Counted from the stretch's first letter, positions 41,084 through 54,095 are shown. The stretch: 64,000 nt of DNA from Eupeodes corollae (GCF_945859685.1 NC_079147.1:93364315-93428314); one strand, 5' to 3'. A program made the numbers and translations. The notes: a model not told the origin generated them from the sequence alone.

Positions 41084-42350
41084 TTGTTTCCACAGGATTT
41101 ATTTATTTATAATTGTTTTATTTGTAAATTGCATTTGTTTGTACACAGATGACGTATGCGAAAGAAGAATAACCTCTATAAAAATTTAAACAAAATTAAT
41201 ATAAATTCACAATTTTGATTTTTACACATTACAATTTATATTTTTATTTTTTGGAGGGAAATTTCCGAATTAAGATCAAATCTTATGTTCTTCGTCTGCT
41301 TGCTAGAAATTTTGTGAGTTTTTCGTTTTGACATTTATACTTCTTTCGTGGTTAATATATTTTACTGTTTAAATTTTTAATTTCAATCATTCCACTAATC
41401 CGTTAACGACAGGGAGAGACAAATTTTAAAGGAGAATTTCTCTACTAAATATTCTGTAACATTTTAGAAAAATAAAACAAATGGTTTGGTTGAGAGATGA
41501 GAGAAACCCTAATTTTTGTATTAATTGGTAAAATAATTATAATAAAGACCAAAAAAAAGAATTATTTTGAATATTTTGTTAAACAGAAAAAGATTTCTAA
41601 ATGTTTATGCGTAGGTATAGGCATAAAAAAGAAGACAATTGTAGTTTAAAACAAATTCGCAAGAGAGATAGAAATTAAATGAGTTTCTAGAAAACAAGAA
41701 AAATTTAATTTCAAAAATTAAATTATGCGCATTTTTAATACTTTTTCAAAATATATGTATGTATATGTACATTTAAATATGTTAGAAATTTAAACGAAAA
41801 AATAACAAAAATTGTATTGTATTTAATAATCGAAGCATTTGATTTTCCTAGGAATTTTTGATAGGCAGTTGGAGTTACGAGAAGTGATTTTTTATTATTA
41901 TAATAATAATTATAATAATCTTATAATTTTCGTCTATTGACGAACTATCGAAAAATATTTTTAAATTATTGTCGGAAGAAATCAAATTGGGAAATATATT
42001 CAGTGCTGCCAAACTAACTACTGTAGCGCCATCTTTCTTTCAACGACTCAACTTTTAGTTGATACTTAAACCGTTTTGCATTTGTAAAGTTCTTTCAACA
42101 ACCATGAGGTGAAGTTGGAGAAGACAATTCTGAAGCAAGAGGTAAATAAAATATTAGGTGAATTTAAAATCAATAATTTTGATTACATTCTCAAATAGTC
42201 TGGAAGGTGTAGTTTGATTAACTTGTTTTTCAAAAATAAGAAATAAATATCCAATTTTGATATTTGTTTGATTAAATGTGTTTTTGTTTTGGAATTTTGA
42301 ATTTTGGTTGTATATTTACCCGCTTTAAAAAAAACCTTACACAGGTGAAT
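41084..42350. other. Upstream region of bcd
   Basis: About 1.27 kb upstream of bcd without a recognised transposon or gene. It should contain the maternal promoter and perhaps enhancers. An (AAT)n-like stretch lies near 41900. I cannot identify specific sites. Confidence 0.35.
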
Positions 42351-42359
42351 TGTTTCTTA

Positions 42360-43320
42360 CTTACTTTACTTAAGGTGGCGCTACAGTCTGTGCCTCAACC
42401 ATCATGTGTCTCCAGTTTCGCACGCCAAGTTGGTTGAGGTCCTCTCCCACCTGAAGAATTTTTCTCTCGAACCATCCTAAGACGCTCTCATCTTTCTTTG
42501 ACAGGGTCCAGGCCTCAGCGCCTTAAATGAGAACCGGGATGATAAGTGTGTTAATAGCGGTGCCTGGAAAGACAAAGTCCTTAACTACCTCAAAGTTATA
42601 GCTGTCCACAGTGACGTTTTGTCCAAGACGTCGTTGTTCAGTGTCTATTTTTGATGACAGCATATACTTGGTCTTGCCCTCATTGACCACTAAACCCATC
42701 TTCTTCGCTCCCTTCGCAATGCTCAAAAACGCTCCACTAACATCACGCTTTGATCTTCCATTTATGTCAATATCATCTGCGTATCCGAGTAATTGGATGG
42801 ACCTTTGGAAGATTGTGTCTCGCACTGTTGATGGTTGAGTTTTGCACAGTTCTTTCCAGAACGATGTTGAAGAAGTCGCGTGGCAGTGCATCGCCTTGTC
42901 TAAAACCTTTTTTGACATCAAATGCATCGGTAAGATCCTTTCCGACCTTGATAAAGCAGCGTGCATTCTCCATCGTCATTCTGCACAAAGCTTGACAGGG
43001 ATGCCAAAACTAGACATTGCTCTGTAGAGCTCTTCCCTATAGATGCTGTCATACGCCGCTTTAAAATCGATGAAAAGATGGTGGGTATCGATTTGAAGTT
43101 CCTGGGTTTTTTTCAAAATCTACCGTAATGTGAATATTTGGTCGATAGTGAACTTTCCTGGTTTGAAGCCACACTGATGAGGACCAATCAGGTTGTTGAC
43201 GAACGGCTTCAGACATTCACATAATGCAGCGAAAAGGATCTTATACGCAATGTTAAGGAGACTGATGCCTCTGTAGTTGGCGCAATTAAGAGGATCTCCT
43301 TTCTTATGTATCGAATTGTT
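42360..43320 (-). mobile_element. RTE-clade LINE, 5'-truncated
   Basis: Minus-strand fragment from the 3' end (GGTGGCGCTACAG at 42374, AAGT-type tail) back to the reverse transcriptase. Readable pieces: CANYRGISLLNIAYKILFAAL and LIGPHQCGFKPGKFTIDQIF (43300-43150), DVKKGFRQGDALPRDFFNIV (about 42900), LLGYADDIDINGRS (about 42790, catalytic YADD kept) and LVVNEGKTKYMLSS (about 42660). Several frameshifts. Confidence 0.85.
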
Positions 43321-43497
43321 TCTAAGAGATATTAAAAATCTTATTAATGACGTTTCAAAAATCAATAAAATTGCAAGCAACCGAATTTTTTTTACCAAAG
43401 AGACGAGTATATTGTATAGGATTATCCATTTTGAGGCTTCAAAAGTAAAATTTAACAAAACACACATACAATGTTTTTTTCATGCGATATTTCTTTT

Positions 43498-43874
43498 TAA
43501 CTTCCCATAGAAAGTTATTGTAATGGGTCCGATTTGTCAAATTAAAAATGTTGACATTTCTCGACGTTTCAGGGTCTATAGAGAAGAAATACAAAATTTT
43601 TAGAAAGATGTCTGTGCGTGCGTGCACGTACGTTCGTACGTCCGACTTTTTTTCGTCGTCCATAGCTCAAAAACCAGAAGATATATCGACTTCAAATAAA
43701 TTTTGTTATACTGAATAGTAATGCAGAAAGATGAAGAAAGGGCTCTCAAGAAAATTGCGTGGGTGGTTTTTTTTACCATAGCAGTTAAAAAAAAAAGGTG
43801 AACATTTTGGTTAACCCTAAATATCTTACGAACCAAAAACGCTAGAGACTTGAATCAAATTTTATATTATAAAC
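43498..43874 (-). repeat. Satellite-bearing repeat, copy 8, left part
   Basis: Starts TAACTTCCCATAGAAAGTTA, then TTGTAATGGGTCCGATTTG, a GTACGTTCGTACGTCC tract and CGCTAGAGACTTGAATC. It is interrupted at about 43875 by a LINE, and the remainder is at about 46655-47060. Confidence 0.8.
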
Positions 43875-46650
43875 GAACCTTATGGAAATATTCTTGAAAT
43901 TTCATGATGGCCTTGAAATTTCTCCTTAAAAGTGATAGTAGACCGAACCTCTTTTGCGCCGTTTATCTCTTCAAAACGACTATCTCATATTCAAAAATCC
44001 CGTACAGATATGAAGAAATATTATCGCTCCTAACCTAAAGACCACTAAACCTAAATGCCTTAGCCTTTACTATCAAAATGTAAGAGGGTTAAGGTCTAAA
44101 ACTTCTGCCGTCTTTAATAACTCCCAAAACCTTCCTTGTGACATCCTTGCCCTTACCGAAACCAACCTCACACCTGATATCCTTAGTACTGAACTCTTCA
44201 CTATCGACTATTCCATCTATCGAATGGATGTCGTAGAATATGCGAGTAATACACACGGTCGTGGTGTGCTTTTAGCTATCGCACTAGTAATTTTGAAAGC
44301 TCATTACTCCGTATTCCCACTTCAATCGAATTTGAAGGTGTATCAGCTAAGATTGCACTGCCTAAGTTTTGGTTTTTTGTTCTTTGTTGTTACATTCGAC
44401 CAGCCCAACAAATTAAAGCATACCAAGCCGCTGTTAATGCCATTGATTATCTGCTTGAACTTGTGCAACCTAATGATTTATTCATCGTTCTTGGAGACTT
44501 TAATCTTCCCCATCTAAATTGGTCCACCTCAGATGATCAGACATCCTTCTTTTCAACTAACATCTCTTCTGAATCTAAATCGCTGTTCATTGATCTAAAT
44601 GGAGTAGCAAACTTTATGGGGAGACACCTCGATCTCATATTCTCATCTGATTGCGATAACTGTGTTGTCTCTCCGAGCCCTTACCTTCTCTCAACCTTGG
44701 ATCGCTATCGTCCTCCCCATTATCTTTTCTTCCCCATTGAATTTGAAAACAACTTTTTTGTTATGATTTTCATAGGTCTGATTTCTCCAAACTTAACAAT
44801 CTTCTTAGCTCAGACGACTTTGAATTAAGATCCCTCCACTTAACAGTTGAGTCCCTTACAGTTTGGTTTTATTTGATTCTTTCGTACAGTATTGAAGAAT
44901 CAGTACCGTTCTCTCGTAGAAAAGATTTCACCTCTGCTCCCCCTTTGTACAACAGAGAGCTACGTAGCCTAAGAAATACCCGTAACAAGCTTTGTAAGAT
45001 CTTTTTACAGTCCAAATCTGATACTGATCACAACAACTATATTCCCGCCTACAATTCTTTCTCTGAATTAAGGGAATCCCTTTATAACCAATACCTTAAC
45101 CAAATGGAAAATAACCTTCTTTCTGATGCAAGGAAATTTTTCAAGTTTATAAATGTCAAACGAAAATCTGATGGGTTTCCACCTTCAATGAGTTTTTCCA
45201 ACATAATCTCCTCTGATCCAACAACCATATCAAATCTATTTGCTAAATACTTTAGCCAATCGTATACTGAACATCTTCATGATCCTGATCCCCACTACTT
45301 AAGCTATTTAGATGGTTGCACTCAAACCTCTCTTTCATCGTTTACAATAACTGATAAGAAATGGTACTTGCCAAAATCGTAAGCCTCAAAGAAAACTTTA
45401 GCCCTGGTCCCGATCGATGGCGTCCCATCAGTGGTTCTAAAAAAATGTATGCATTCTCTGTCAAAGTCTCTAACTGCACTCTTTGAACTCTCTCTTTCCC
45501 AAGGTGTGTTTCCTCATATATCGAAAGATTCATTTATATTTCCCATTCATAAACAAGACAATAAAACTGAAATTAACAATTATAGACCTATTGCTAAGCT
45601 TTTATGCATTCCAAAACTTTTTGAAAGCTTAGTTTATGATTCCGTTTATTTCCATTGCAAGCTTTTATTCTCCCCCGCTCAAAATGGTTTTCTTAAAGGT
45701 AGATCCACTACGACTAACTTAATTGAATTTATATCCAAAGTTTTGTCAGCCCTTGAGAATGGCAAAGAAGTTGATGTTGTATACACTGATTACATCCCAT
45801 CTCATAGAGTATACTACTTCCTTACTGACGCCGTCAACGTAGTCGATTCTATTAGTGATCTTGGTATTATGTGTGACAAACACCTGAATTCCTATTCCCA
45901 TTTTGACCAAATTATTAATAAAGCTAATACATCTCTCGGTTTTATTAAGAGATGGTCAAAAGAATTTTCCAACCCCTATGTAACTAAAGTGCTTTACATT
46001 TCCCTAGTCCGTCCTCATCTTGAATGTGCATGCCAAGTATGGTCTCCCTTTTATGAAAACCTTTCACTCAGAATTGAAAATGTTAAAAGACGTTTCGTTC
46101 GATTTGCCTTAAGTGGCCTCCCCTGGGATGATACATCCAACTTGCCTCCTTATGCCGATCGACTAAAACTGATAGGTTTGCAGCCCTTATATATTAGACG
46201 CAAAAACGCTGATATATTATTTGCTCACCAATTGTTAATGGGCAATATAGATTCCCTGGCACTCCTGAGTGATATTCGTCTTAACACCAACCCTCGAAAT
46301 CTGCGATCTGTTTCCCTTTTCTATATACCTCATCACCGCACTAATTACGGGCACTTTGAACCAATGTCCAGAATTCTTCGTCACTGCAACGCTGCTATGG
46401 TAGTCTTCGATTTCAACATTTCCAAATCCCATCTGAAAGATACCCTTTACTTTCTCCCTTTTTGAGTCCGAATTCCTCGTCCTTTGTAATTTTAAGTCAT
46501 ATAAAATCAAAATTGTTAGTTCTTGTACATTAAAGAGCTTTTATGTGGGCCTTAGGGCCCACATGAATTAATGTTGAAAACTGATAACAAGAACTGCAAA
46601 AAAAAAAAGCTAGTGTTAAGTTAAGTTAAGTTATGATAGCTTATATTAAG
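43875..46650 (+). mobile_element. Jockey-like LINE (family B), internally deleted
   Basis: Plus-strand copy inserted in a satellite-bearing repeat. Endonuclease pieces run from about 44060 (LSLYYQNVRGLRSKTSAVF) through 44463-44828 (DLFIVLGDFNLPHLNW, the GDFN motif). A linker region follows (44873-45382), then reverse transcriptase (45431-46465) with NYRPIAKLLCIPKLFESL and FLKGRSTTTNLIEF. After VDVVYTDY the frame jumps straight to VNVVDSISDLGIMCDK, so the catalytic core including the ADD box is deleted. The C-terminal part is intact to 46465. The 3' end carries TTAAGTTAAGTTATG-type repeats rather than poly(A). Confidence 0.85.
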
Positions 46651-46654
46651 CTGA

Positions 46655-47060
46655 ATAAACCAAGTAACGGTTTTTTTATATATCAAACAAACTGGAAAAA
46701 AAAATGCCACCTCGAAAATTGTATGATTAAAATATGATTTCATCTCAAAAACAATTTTTTGAAACAACAAATAATGTTTTCAACATTTGGTGAAATTGTG
46801 AGAAAAATCGAATTGACAGTTTTTTACATAAAATTAAAAACCTAAAAATCTTAACAAAAGTTGGCGAAAAATGATTTTCAACAGAAAAATGTCTTTTCAA
46901 AAATTTGAAATTATGGCTTCAAACTAATTTTTACTTATAAGAAATATTGTTTTCAACATTCGATAATATTTTGAGAGAAATCGAATGGATAGTTTTTTTA
47001 ACAAAAAATAAAAACCTAAAAAAACAATACTTAAACTTGGTAAAAATTTACGTTCGACTT
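46655..47060 (-). repeat. Satellite-bearing repeat, copy 8, right part
   Basis: Continues copy 8 after the LINE: TGCCACCTCGAAAATTG, then units with GAAAAATCGAATTGACAG near 46801 and CTTGGTAAAAATTTACG near 47035. The far end is lost. Confidence 0.7.
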
Positions 47061-47929
47061 AAAAAAAGTTTTCTATATAAAAAAATTAAAACTACATAAA
47101 AACGTTTTTGCGATTTGACTGAATTATTTTTTAAGAATTCTGCTTAAATCTTTTCAATTATTTGCTGACATAACTATTATTTGTACCACTTGCTATTCGA
47201 TTATAAATTAATTACCGATAAATCAAGTCTTTGTCTGTGTCAATTTCAATGTAAGCTAAAGGTACAAGGAATGTTAGTTACCTTTAGGTGCTAGACCATA
47301 ATAGGGTTGGCAATAATTTTAGACTATACCTACGTAAATGTAGGTATGAGGAAATATATAAGCATTTTATGTGTGTCTACATTTGTACGTGAATGAACCA
47401 TTATTATATTAAACTATAGCTGTATATCTATAGGTATAGAATAAATGACCAGAATTCGTATCCATATAACAACCCTAACAATAATTGCATTCAGTCAGCC
47501 GGCCAAAGCATTCAACCCCAAAGAAACAGGAAACTGGGTAATAAATTACAATATTTGACATTTTTAAGCTGAAGTGAACGAAGAGATTCGTTTGATTTCA
47601 TTTGTCTGAAAGACAAAAGGATGATCAAGGACAATACAAAATTGTACTTTTATTTTTCCTTTCTTTTTTAGTTTTGGTGAAGAACATGCAAGTTGTTAGG
47701 TAGTTTCTAAATGGACAAGTTTTTCTTGTGTAAAAAATAAAAGAATAAAGAATATTATGTTTTTTTTTATTGAGGACAAAATATGTATGCTGTCCCAGAC
47801 GGTGTTGAATTTTCGACGACGAATGAATGAATGAATGTCATGTTAACCATTTTATAAACCTTAATTCTGTGCAATTTGTAAACAAAAAGGTAGCTTAATA
47901 TGAACTTAAGGAACAAATTAAGCAAATAG
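47061..47929. other. Unassigned stretch
   Basis: About 870 bp, AT-rich, with a short ATGAATGAATGA run near 47822. No coding trace or repeat copy recognised. Confidence 0.4.
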
Positions 47930-48130
47930 TTTGTTCTTTGCGAATTGCAATCGGATTGTAACGAACTGTCAAACTCAATTCGCGTTTCACATACGATCCA
48001 CACTTCAACGAATGAAATGTTCGTACGCGGGTAAACCTAAAAATGTCATTCTAGTAATGGCGAATAAAAACAAACCATTTGAAAGAAATGTCATAATGTA
48101 CTTTCATTCGTTTGTCACTCTCATGTGAAT
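47930..48130. repeat. Diverged relative of the 48231 MITE
   Basis: Shares with 48290-48440 the blocks ACGAACTGTCAAACTC, GCGTTTCACATACGATCCAC and GCGAATAAAAACAAA, roughly 70% alike by eye. The ends are less clear than in the neighbouring copy. Confidence 0.5.
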
Positions 48131-48230
48131 AGTCCCTAAAGATGGTAAGATGCAATGTACCTTTTAAAATCTTGTTAAAAATTATTTAACAACCAATTAA
48201 GATAGAAAAGTGGGCGTACGCCTTACGGGC

Positions 48231-48502
48231 CTTGCACATGAGAGCGAACAACGAATGAACTAATGGACGAACAAACAATTTGGTAGTAACGAATTGCACT
48301 GAGGTTACTACGAACTGTCAAACTCTATTTGCGTTCCACATACCATCCACAATGCAACGAATAAATTGTTCGCACGCAGCATAACCTCAAGATTATACCA
48401 CTTTTGTTTTGTTTGTTGTCTGCGAATAAAAATAAAGCTCATGTCAAAGCAAAGTCTAAAATGCGAACATCCACAGTTCGCAGTTCGTAGCTCATGTGCA
48501 AG
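48231..48502. mobile_element. MITE, 272 bp
   Basis: Terminal inverted repeats CTTGCACATGAG (48231-48242) and CTCATGTGCAAG (48491-48502), extended imperfectly inwards (GCGAAC / GTTCGT). No coding capacity. I could not see a convincing target duplication, so the superfamily is open. Confidence 0.65.
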
Positions 48503-48993
48503 ATGCTTTACCGCTCAGTCCGTTTTAAATGCATATGAATCTATAGCATCTATTGTTATACTACTATATGTATTTTTATAACTGAAAACTTAGCAAAAAA
48601 TTCTAATGATAATAAGAACTTAGGGCTCTTTTTGTGCTAATTCAGTGCTCTAAGGGCAAAAATCCTTTCCTCCAAAAACTTAAGGAGTTTGCAACCTTTA
48701 AAACAGAGTTTTGCAAATTTTCAAATTTTTACAGTTTTCAAAAGAAACTTTTTCTTAACTTATATATATTTTTTTGAAAAAATCTTCAAAATGACCAATT
48801 TTTGACACATCCTATTAAAAAATGGATATTTCTAAAATTACAATTATAACAATTTGGAATTTATTTCCATCAAATATGACTGAGACAACATAAGACCTGG
48901 TTTAGAAAAATAACTATTTAAAGTGTTCCTCATTCATTCATTCATTAGTTCCTTAGAAAATTTAAACGCAAAATAATTGTTCTATGAAACCAT
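48503..48993. other. Unassigned stretch
   Basis: About 490 bp, AT-rich, with a short CATT repeat near 48930. Nothing recognised. Confidence 0.4.
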
Positions 48994-51871
48994 TCAAATG
49001 GTAGACATGTGCATTCAAGAGGACACAGGTCTTTCTCAAAACCCACATCTGTCTATCAACTCCTACTTCACCTCCCCGTGGTGAACATCGGGTGCCTAGT
49101 ACCTCAACTGGAGATTGGGTTCCAACCCCAGTGGAAAGTTGTTGGGGGCAGCAAACGAGAGAGGGGGGAGAGGTGTTTCCATTAAGGCACCACTCCTTAT
49201 CCAGGCGGCAGCGGACGAATTCTATAGATGAAATCAACGGTGGCGTCTACAATTCCACTAAGGTTGAACTACTTAGTGAACACCTTATAGGACTTCTTCG
49301 ACTTATTCGGAGCCCAGGCCTATAAGGAGCGGTTTTATCCGGCTCCCCATCCTTTGAGTTATACTTAGGATTTGGCCCTCCAGGTTGGCCACGTAAAAGC
49401 TTCATAGTTGCGAAGCACCAATAAGACTCGGATACGGACGGATTTACTGTTGACAACCAACGCAAACGAATTAAGGACAACGACCTTCGGATATGCACAT
49501 GGAATGTTAGGTCCCTTAACAGAACACGTGCGGCCGAAAAATTAGCGGAGGCCCTAGACCGCTATAAAGCAGACATCACCGCCATCCAGGAAATGGGATG
49601 GGCCGGGCAAAAATAGGATGAAAAACTGCGATATTTACTATGGTGATTGCTACCATGAAAACCAACAGAGCTTATTTGGATGCGGCTTCGTCATTGGAGC
49701 CATCAAGGCTAAATTCGGCAATATTAGCCTGATATACGCGCACGCCCCACAGAAGAGAAAGACGACAACACCAAAGATATGTTTTTCGAGCTCTTTGACA
49801 AAACATATGAGCAGTGTCCTAGCTACAATATTAAAAGTGTCCTGGGCGATTTTTGCCAAGCTAGGAAGGGAAGACATCTGTAGTGGAATAATCGGAAGGA
49901 ACAGCCTACACGACAACACTTTCGACAACGAATTCAGGCTCATAGATTTCGCTGTGTGGCGAAACGTCATGGTAGCCAGTACGCTTTTTCCACACCTCAA
50001 CATCCACAAAGGAACTTGAACTTCTCCAGATCAATCTACCGTCAACCAGATTGACCATATTGCCATCGACGCCAGATACGTTTCCAGCATCATGGATGTA
50101 CGAACTTTCCCAGGAGGTAACATCGACTCGGACCACTACCTTGTTGTAGCCGAGGCAGCACTTTGGATTTCCAGACCCAAGGCAAGACAGGGAGGAGCTG
50201 GGAGAAGGTACAACGTTGAACGGCTACAATCGCAAGAGACCGCCAAATCCTTTTCCGACCGAGCTACAAGTAACCTCTCTCGAAGTTCTCTGCCGCCAAC
50301 ACAATGTAACGAAAACCAGTGGCAACATTGCCAAGATGCAATCAGAGAAGCCGTCTTTGACGTGCTGGGTTTCAAACAGCCACCAACAAGGAACCCCTGG
50401 TTTGATGAGGAAAGTCGGCAGGCAAATGCAGCCAAACAAAAGGCACGCAAAGCGGCGCTGCATAAAAGGCCGAGAGCTGCTCATGAGCTCTATGAGCAGA
50501 AGAGGCGAGAGGAACGCCGACTTCTTAGAAGGAAAAAGAGAGGGCATGAGAAGCGTGCGGTCGAAGATGTTGAAAGGTTTAAAAGCTGGAATGAAGTTCG
50601 AAAGTTTTATGAACAGGTGAAACGAAATTCACAGGTACATAAACCTAGAACCGAAGGCTGCAAAGACTAAATTGGAAACATCATAGTGGAACTACAGTCA
50701 ATGCTGAGGATATGGAAGGACCACTTCTGCAGATTGTATAACGGCGACGACGAACTGAATTCCGCTGTCAGGCCAGTCCTCCCGACTTAGACGAAGTAAA
50801 GATTGCCATATCTAAGCTGAAGTCCGCTGGAGCGGATGGCTTGAATGCCGAGCTCTTTAAAGCAGCTGGAGATAAGTTGGTTAGGAGCATGCACCAACTT
50901 ATCTGTAAGATATGGTCCGAAGGAAACATGCCCGATGAATGGAACCTCAGTATTGTTTGTCCGATCCTGAAAAAAGGAGACCCTCCAAACTGCACCAACT
51001 ACAAAGGAATCAGTCTACTTAACATAGCCTGTAAAATTTTCTCTGCCGTAATATGTGAACGTCTAAAGCCTATCTTCAACAACCTGATAGGTCCTTATCA
51101 GTGTTGTTTTAGACCAGGAAAGTCCACAGTCGATCAAATAATCACATAAAGGCAGATCCTGGAAAAAATCCCAGAACACCAAATCGACGCCCACCATTTT
51201 TTCATCGATTTCAAGGCCGCATATGACAGCATCTACAGGGACGAGCTGTATAGAGCCATGTCTAGTTTTGGCATCCCTGTCCCTCGTCCGTTTATGCAGG
51301 ATGACCATTGAGAATTCACGCTGCTCCATAAAGGTTGGAAACAACTTAATACAACCTTTCGATGTCAAAAAAGGTTTTAAACAAGGTGATGCGCTGTCAT
51401 GTGATTTGTTTAATATCGTGCTTGTAAGAATAGTGCAGAGCTCACACGTCAAAACTAAAGGCTATCTTTCAATAGTCTGTACAATTACTAGCATATGCTG
51501 ATGACACTGACATAATCGGAAGAACTCAGCCTGGCACAGGCGGCATAATGGGTTTAACGGTTAATGAAGGCAAAACAAAGTACATGATGTCGTCAAGAAA
51601 GGACATACAACACAGACGTCTTGGTCAAAATCAAAACGTCACTATCGACAGACGTAACTTTGAGGTAGTCAAGTACTTCGTATATCTATGCTCCGCTGTA
51701 AACGCAGAAAATTACACCAGTGCTGAGATCAAACGCAGAATAACTTTTGCTAACCGCTGTTTCTTATCATCCCCGTCCTGCTATATGGTGAAGAAGCATG
51801 GACTATGTCTAAAGCGGATGAAAGCACCTTGGGTCGAATCGAGAGAAAAGTTCTTCGTGTGATCAACGGTT
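48994..51871 (+). mobile_element. RTE-clade LINE, plus strand, lacking its 3' end
   Basis: Begins at the same 5' sequence as the RTE at 23875-28225 (TCAAATGGTAGACATGTGCA). Endonuclease pieces lie at 49490-50170 (CTWNVRSLNR-like start; QIDHIAIDARYVSSIMDVRT and IDSDHYLVVAEAAL near 50060-50150, with the catalytic SDH). Then a basic region (50380-50670) and reverse transcriptase from 50700 (GADGLNAELFKAAGDKLVRS, FNNLIGPYQCCFRPGKSTVD, FIDFKAAYDSIYRDELY, GFKQGDALSCDLFNIV, LAYADDTDIIG). It stops abruptly near 51870 in REKFFV, where the minus-strand copy starts. Multiple frameshifts. Confidence 0.88.
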
Positions 51872-53430
51872 AAGGTGGCGCTACAGTCCAGTGGGAACTA
51901 GGGCCTCACCCAACAAACTTCTCCATTTAGCTCGGTCCCTAGGTAGATGTCTCCAGTTTCACGCTCCAAGATGGGTGAGATCACTTTCCACTTGTGCACG
52001 CCACCTGATCCGCGGTCTTCCTCTACTGCGTTGTCCTGTTTGTGTGGACGCAAAGACTTTCCCGACCGGAGCAATGGTTTCCATGCGCTCTACGTGCCCC
52101 AGCCATCTTAGTCGTTGGACTGTTACCCTTCTGGCTAGGTCTACGTCGCTGATAAGCTCGTCGTTCCATCTTCTCCTCCACTCCCTTCGACGCATACGGG
52201 ACCGTAGATCACACGAAGAACTTTTTTCTCGAACCGATCCAAGGTGCTTTCATCCGCTTTTGTCATAGTCCATGCTTCTGCACCGTATAGCAGTACGAGG
52301 ATGATAAGGGTCTTATATAGCAACTGTTGGATGCTGCCGCCAAGATTAACTCAGAACGCTACCCGATGTCGTCCTTCGTTAAATATTTTATGTAATTGAA
52401 TTATTTGTATATGTGTTATAAAAATTGTTAAGAAGTTGAAGGTGACAAAAGGTCACGAATAAAAGAATTGTTACTTCTATTATAACGTTCAAAGAGTGTG
52501 TTTCATTTATATCCTTTTTTCATTGTTTCCATTTAAAATTATAATTCCAAATTAAACTTACTTTTTCATTTAACTCAGAACAACAACACTTTGGTCCCTC
52601 GAGAGAGGACCATACCACTCAATTGCTTTCTTAGTCCAAAGAAAACGGTAGATTGATCTGGAGAAGTTCAAGTTCCTTTGTGAATGCTGAGGTGTATAAA
52701 ACGCGTACTGGCTACCATGACGTTTCGCCCCCAGCAAAATCTATGAGCTTGAATCGGAAGAGTAAGTTGTCGTGCAGGCTGTTCTTCCCGATTATTCCAC
52801 CAAAAATTTCTTACCTTCCTAGCTTGGTATTAAAATCGCCCAGGATTATTTTAATATCGTTACTAGGACACTGCTCACATGTTTTGTCTAAGAGCTCGAA
52901 GAACATATCTTCGCACGCATATCAGGCTAATATTGCCGAATTTAGCGCTGGTGGTTTTCGTGGTAGCACTCACCATAGTAAATATCGCAGTTTTTCATTC
53001 TCTTTTTGCCCGGCCCATTCCATCGTATTTTCTGGATGGCGGTGATGCATGCTTTATAGAAGTCTAGGGCCTCCGCTAATTCTTCAGCTGCACGTGGTCT
53101 GTTAAGGGACCTAACATTCCACTTGCATATCTGAAGTTCGTTGTCCTTAATTCGTTTGCGTAGGTTGTCAACAGTAAATCAGTCCGTATCCGAGGCTTGT
53201 TGGTGCTTCGCAACTATGAGGCTTTTACGTGGCCACGAAGTCACTCCGACGGCACAACCGCCAACCTGAAGGGCCAATCCTAAGTATAACTCCAAGAATA
53301 GGGAGCCTAGGCCTGGGCTCCGAATAAGACGAAGAAGTAGTTCAATCTAACTGGAACTGTAGACGCCATCGTTGATTCCATTTCGGCAATTCCTCCGCTG
53401 CCATCTGGATAAGGAGAGGTGCCTTAGTGG
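51872..53430 (-). mobile_element. RTE-clade LINE, minus strand, tail to tail with the previous copy
   Basis: Starts at its 3' end with TTAAGGTGGCGCTACAG (51870). The C-terminal part is at 52323-51959 (LLYGAEAWTMTKADESTLDR, RLRWLGHVERMETIAPVGKV, RGRPRIRWRAQVESDLTHLG). After the solo LTR it continues with endonuclease fragments (52600-53140) and leader (53140-53430). Most of the reverse transcriptase is missing. Confidence 0.82.
52325..52582. mobile_element. Solo LTR (about 258 bp) inside the RTE
   Basis: Starts TGTTGG and ends CAGAACA. It is flanked by GCAAC (52320-52324) and ACAAC (52583-52587), a probable 5-bp target duplication with one mismatch. A related RTE copy at 24277 reads straight across this point (TATATAGCAAAACTTTGG). 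AATAAA near 52459 fits an R region. Length and ends suggest a Copia- or BEL-type LTR. Confidence 0.6.
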
Positions 53431-53436
53431 AAACTA

Positions 53437-53725
53437 GGTTCTATGCCGTTAACGTGCCGAATTATGCCATCCTTTAGATCTTGAATTATTGTTGAGTTAG
53501 ACGTGCGATTGTTGGGCACGACTACGAGTTGAGTTGGACGGCTCTTCAGCAAACTGTCGCAAACAGCAGCAATATTTTGTAGAGAATGAGCTCTACGAGC
53601 ATACTGTATTCACATCTCCTACAGTTTTGAACGATCTTTTTGATTGTACGCACATTTGGACGATTAAATTTACAGAACAAATCACGAAATGCACGATGTG
53701 CAATAAGTCTGCGTATTCTTAACGA
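53437..53725 (-). pseudogene. mariner-like transposase N-terminal fragment
   Basis: The reverse complement reads RAFRDLFCKFNRPNVRTIKK then IVQNFEETG after a frame change, the N-terminal helix-turn-helix pattern of mariner transposases. A possible continuation follows with SLLKSRPTQLVVV. It is a different family from mariner-2. The rest is missing. Confidence 0.5.
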
Positions 53726-54028
53726 GGTGACCTTCTATATACCATCTTAAAATGATGTTATTGAAAAGGCAAAGTCTTTGGTGAAAAATGAGTAAAAGAA
53801 ATATTCAAAAAATTAGCAACCCTGTACTAAACAATTACTTTAGAAATTCGATAGCACAAAAGTAACGAAAAATGTTTGTTTAGCAAAAGTTAAGAGTTAA
53901 CGTATAGGAAAAAATAAAAAGATAATTAAACGATTAGAACAGAAATGTAAAAACCAAATTTACCTTAGTCACGAAGTCGTAAAACTTAAACAAGTTTTAT
54001 TTTTGTGGCAAATTCAATTCGTTGTTTT
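53726..54028. other. Upstream spacer of the small secreted gene
   Basis: About 300 bp of AT-rich DNA. No repeat recognised. Confidence 0.35.
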
Positions 54029-54044
54029 TATAAATTCTATAAAT
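54029..54044 (+). promoter_or_regulatory. Candidate TATA boxes
   Basis: Two overlapping-phase TATAAAT motifs at 54029-54035 and 54038-54044, 52-67 bp before the ATG at 54096. The spacing suits a short 5' UTR. The call rests on sequence and position only. Confidence 0.35.
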
Positions 54045-54095
54045 TGATAGAAAATTCACTTTAAGACTTAAAAGCTTCTTGTGCTTATTTTGAAA

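Noticed and set aside
49618..50670. Host gene similar to craniofacial development protein 2
   Set aside because: That label is often attached to RTE endonucleases. The order of endonuclease, reverse transcriptase and C-terminal blocks plus other copies shows a retrotransposon.
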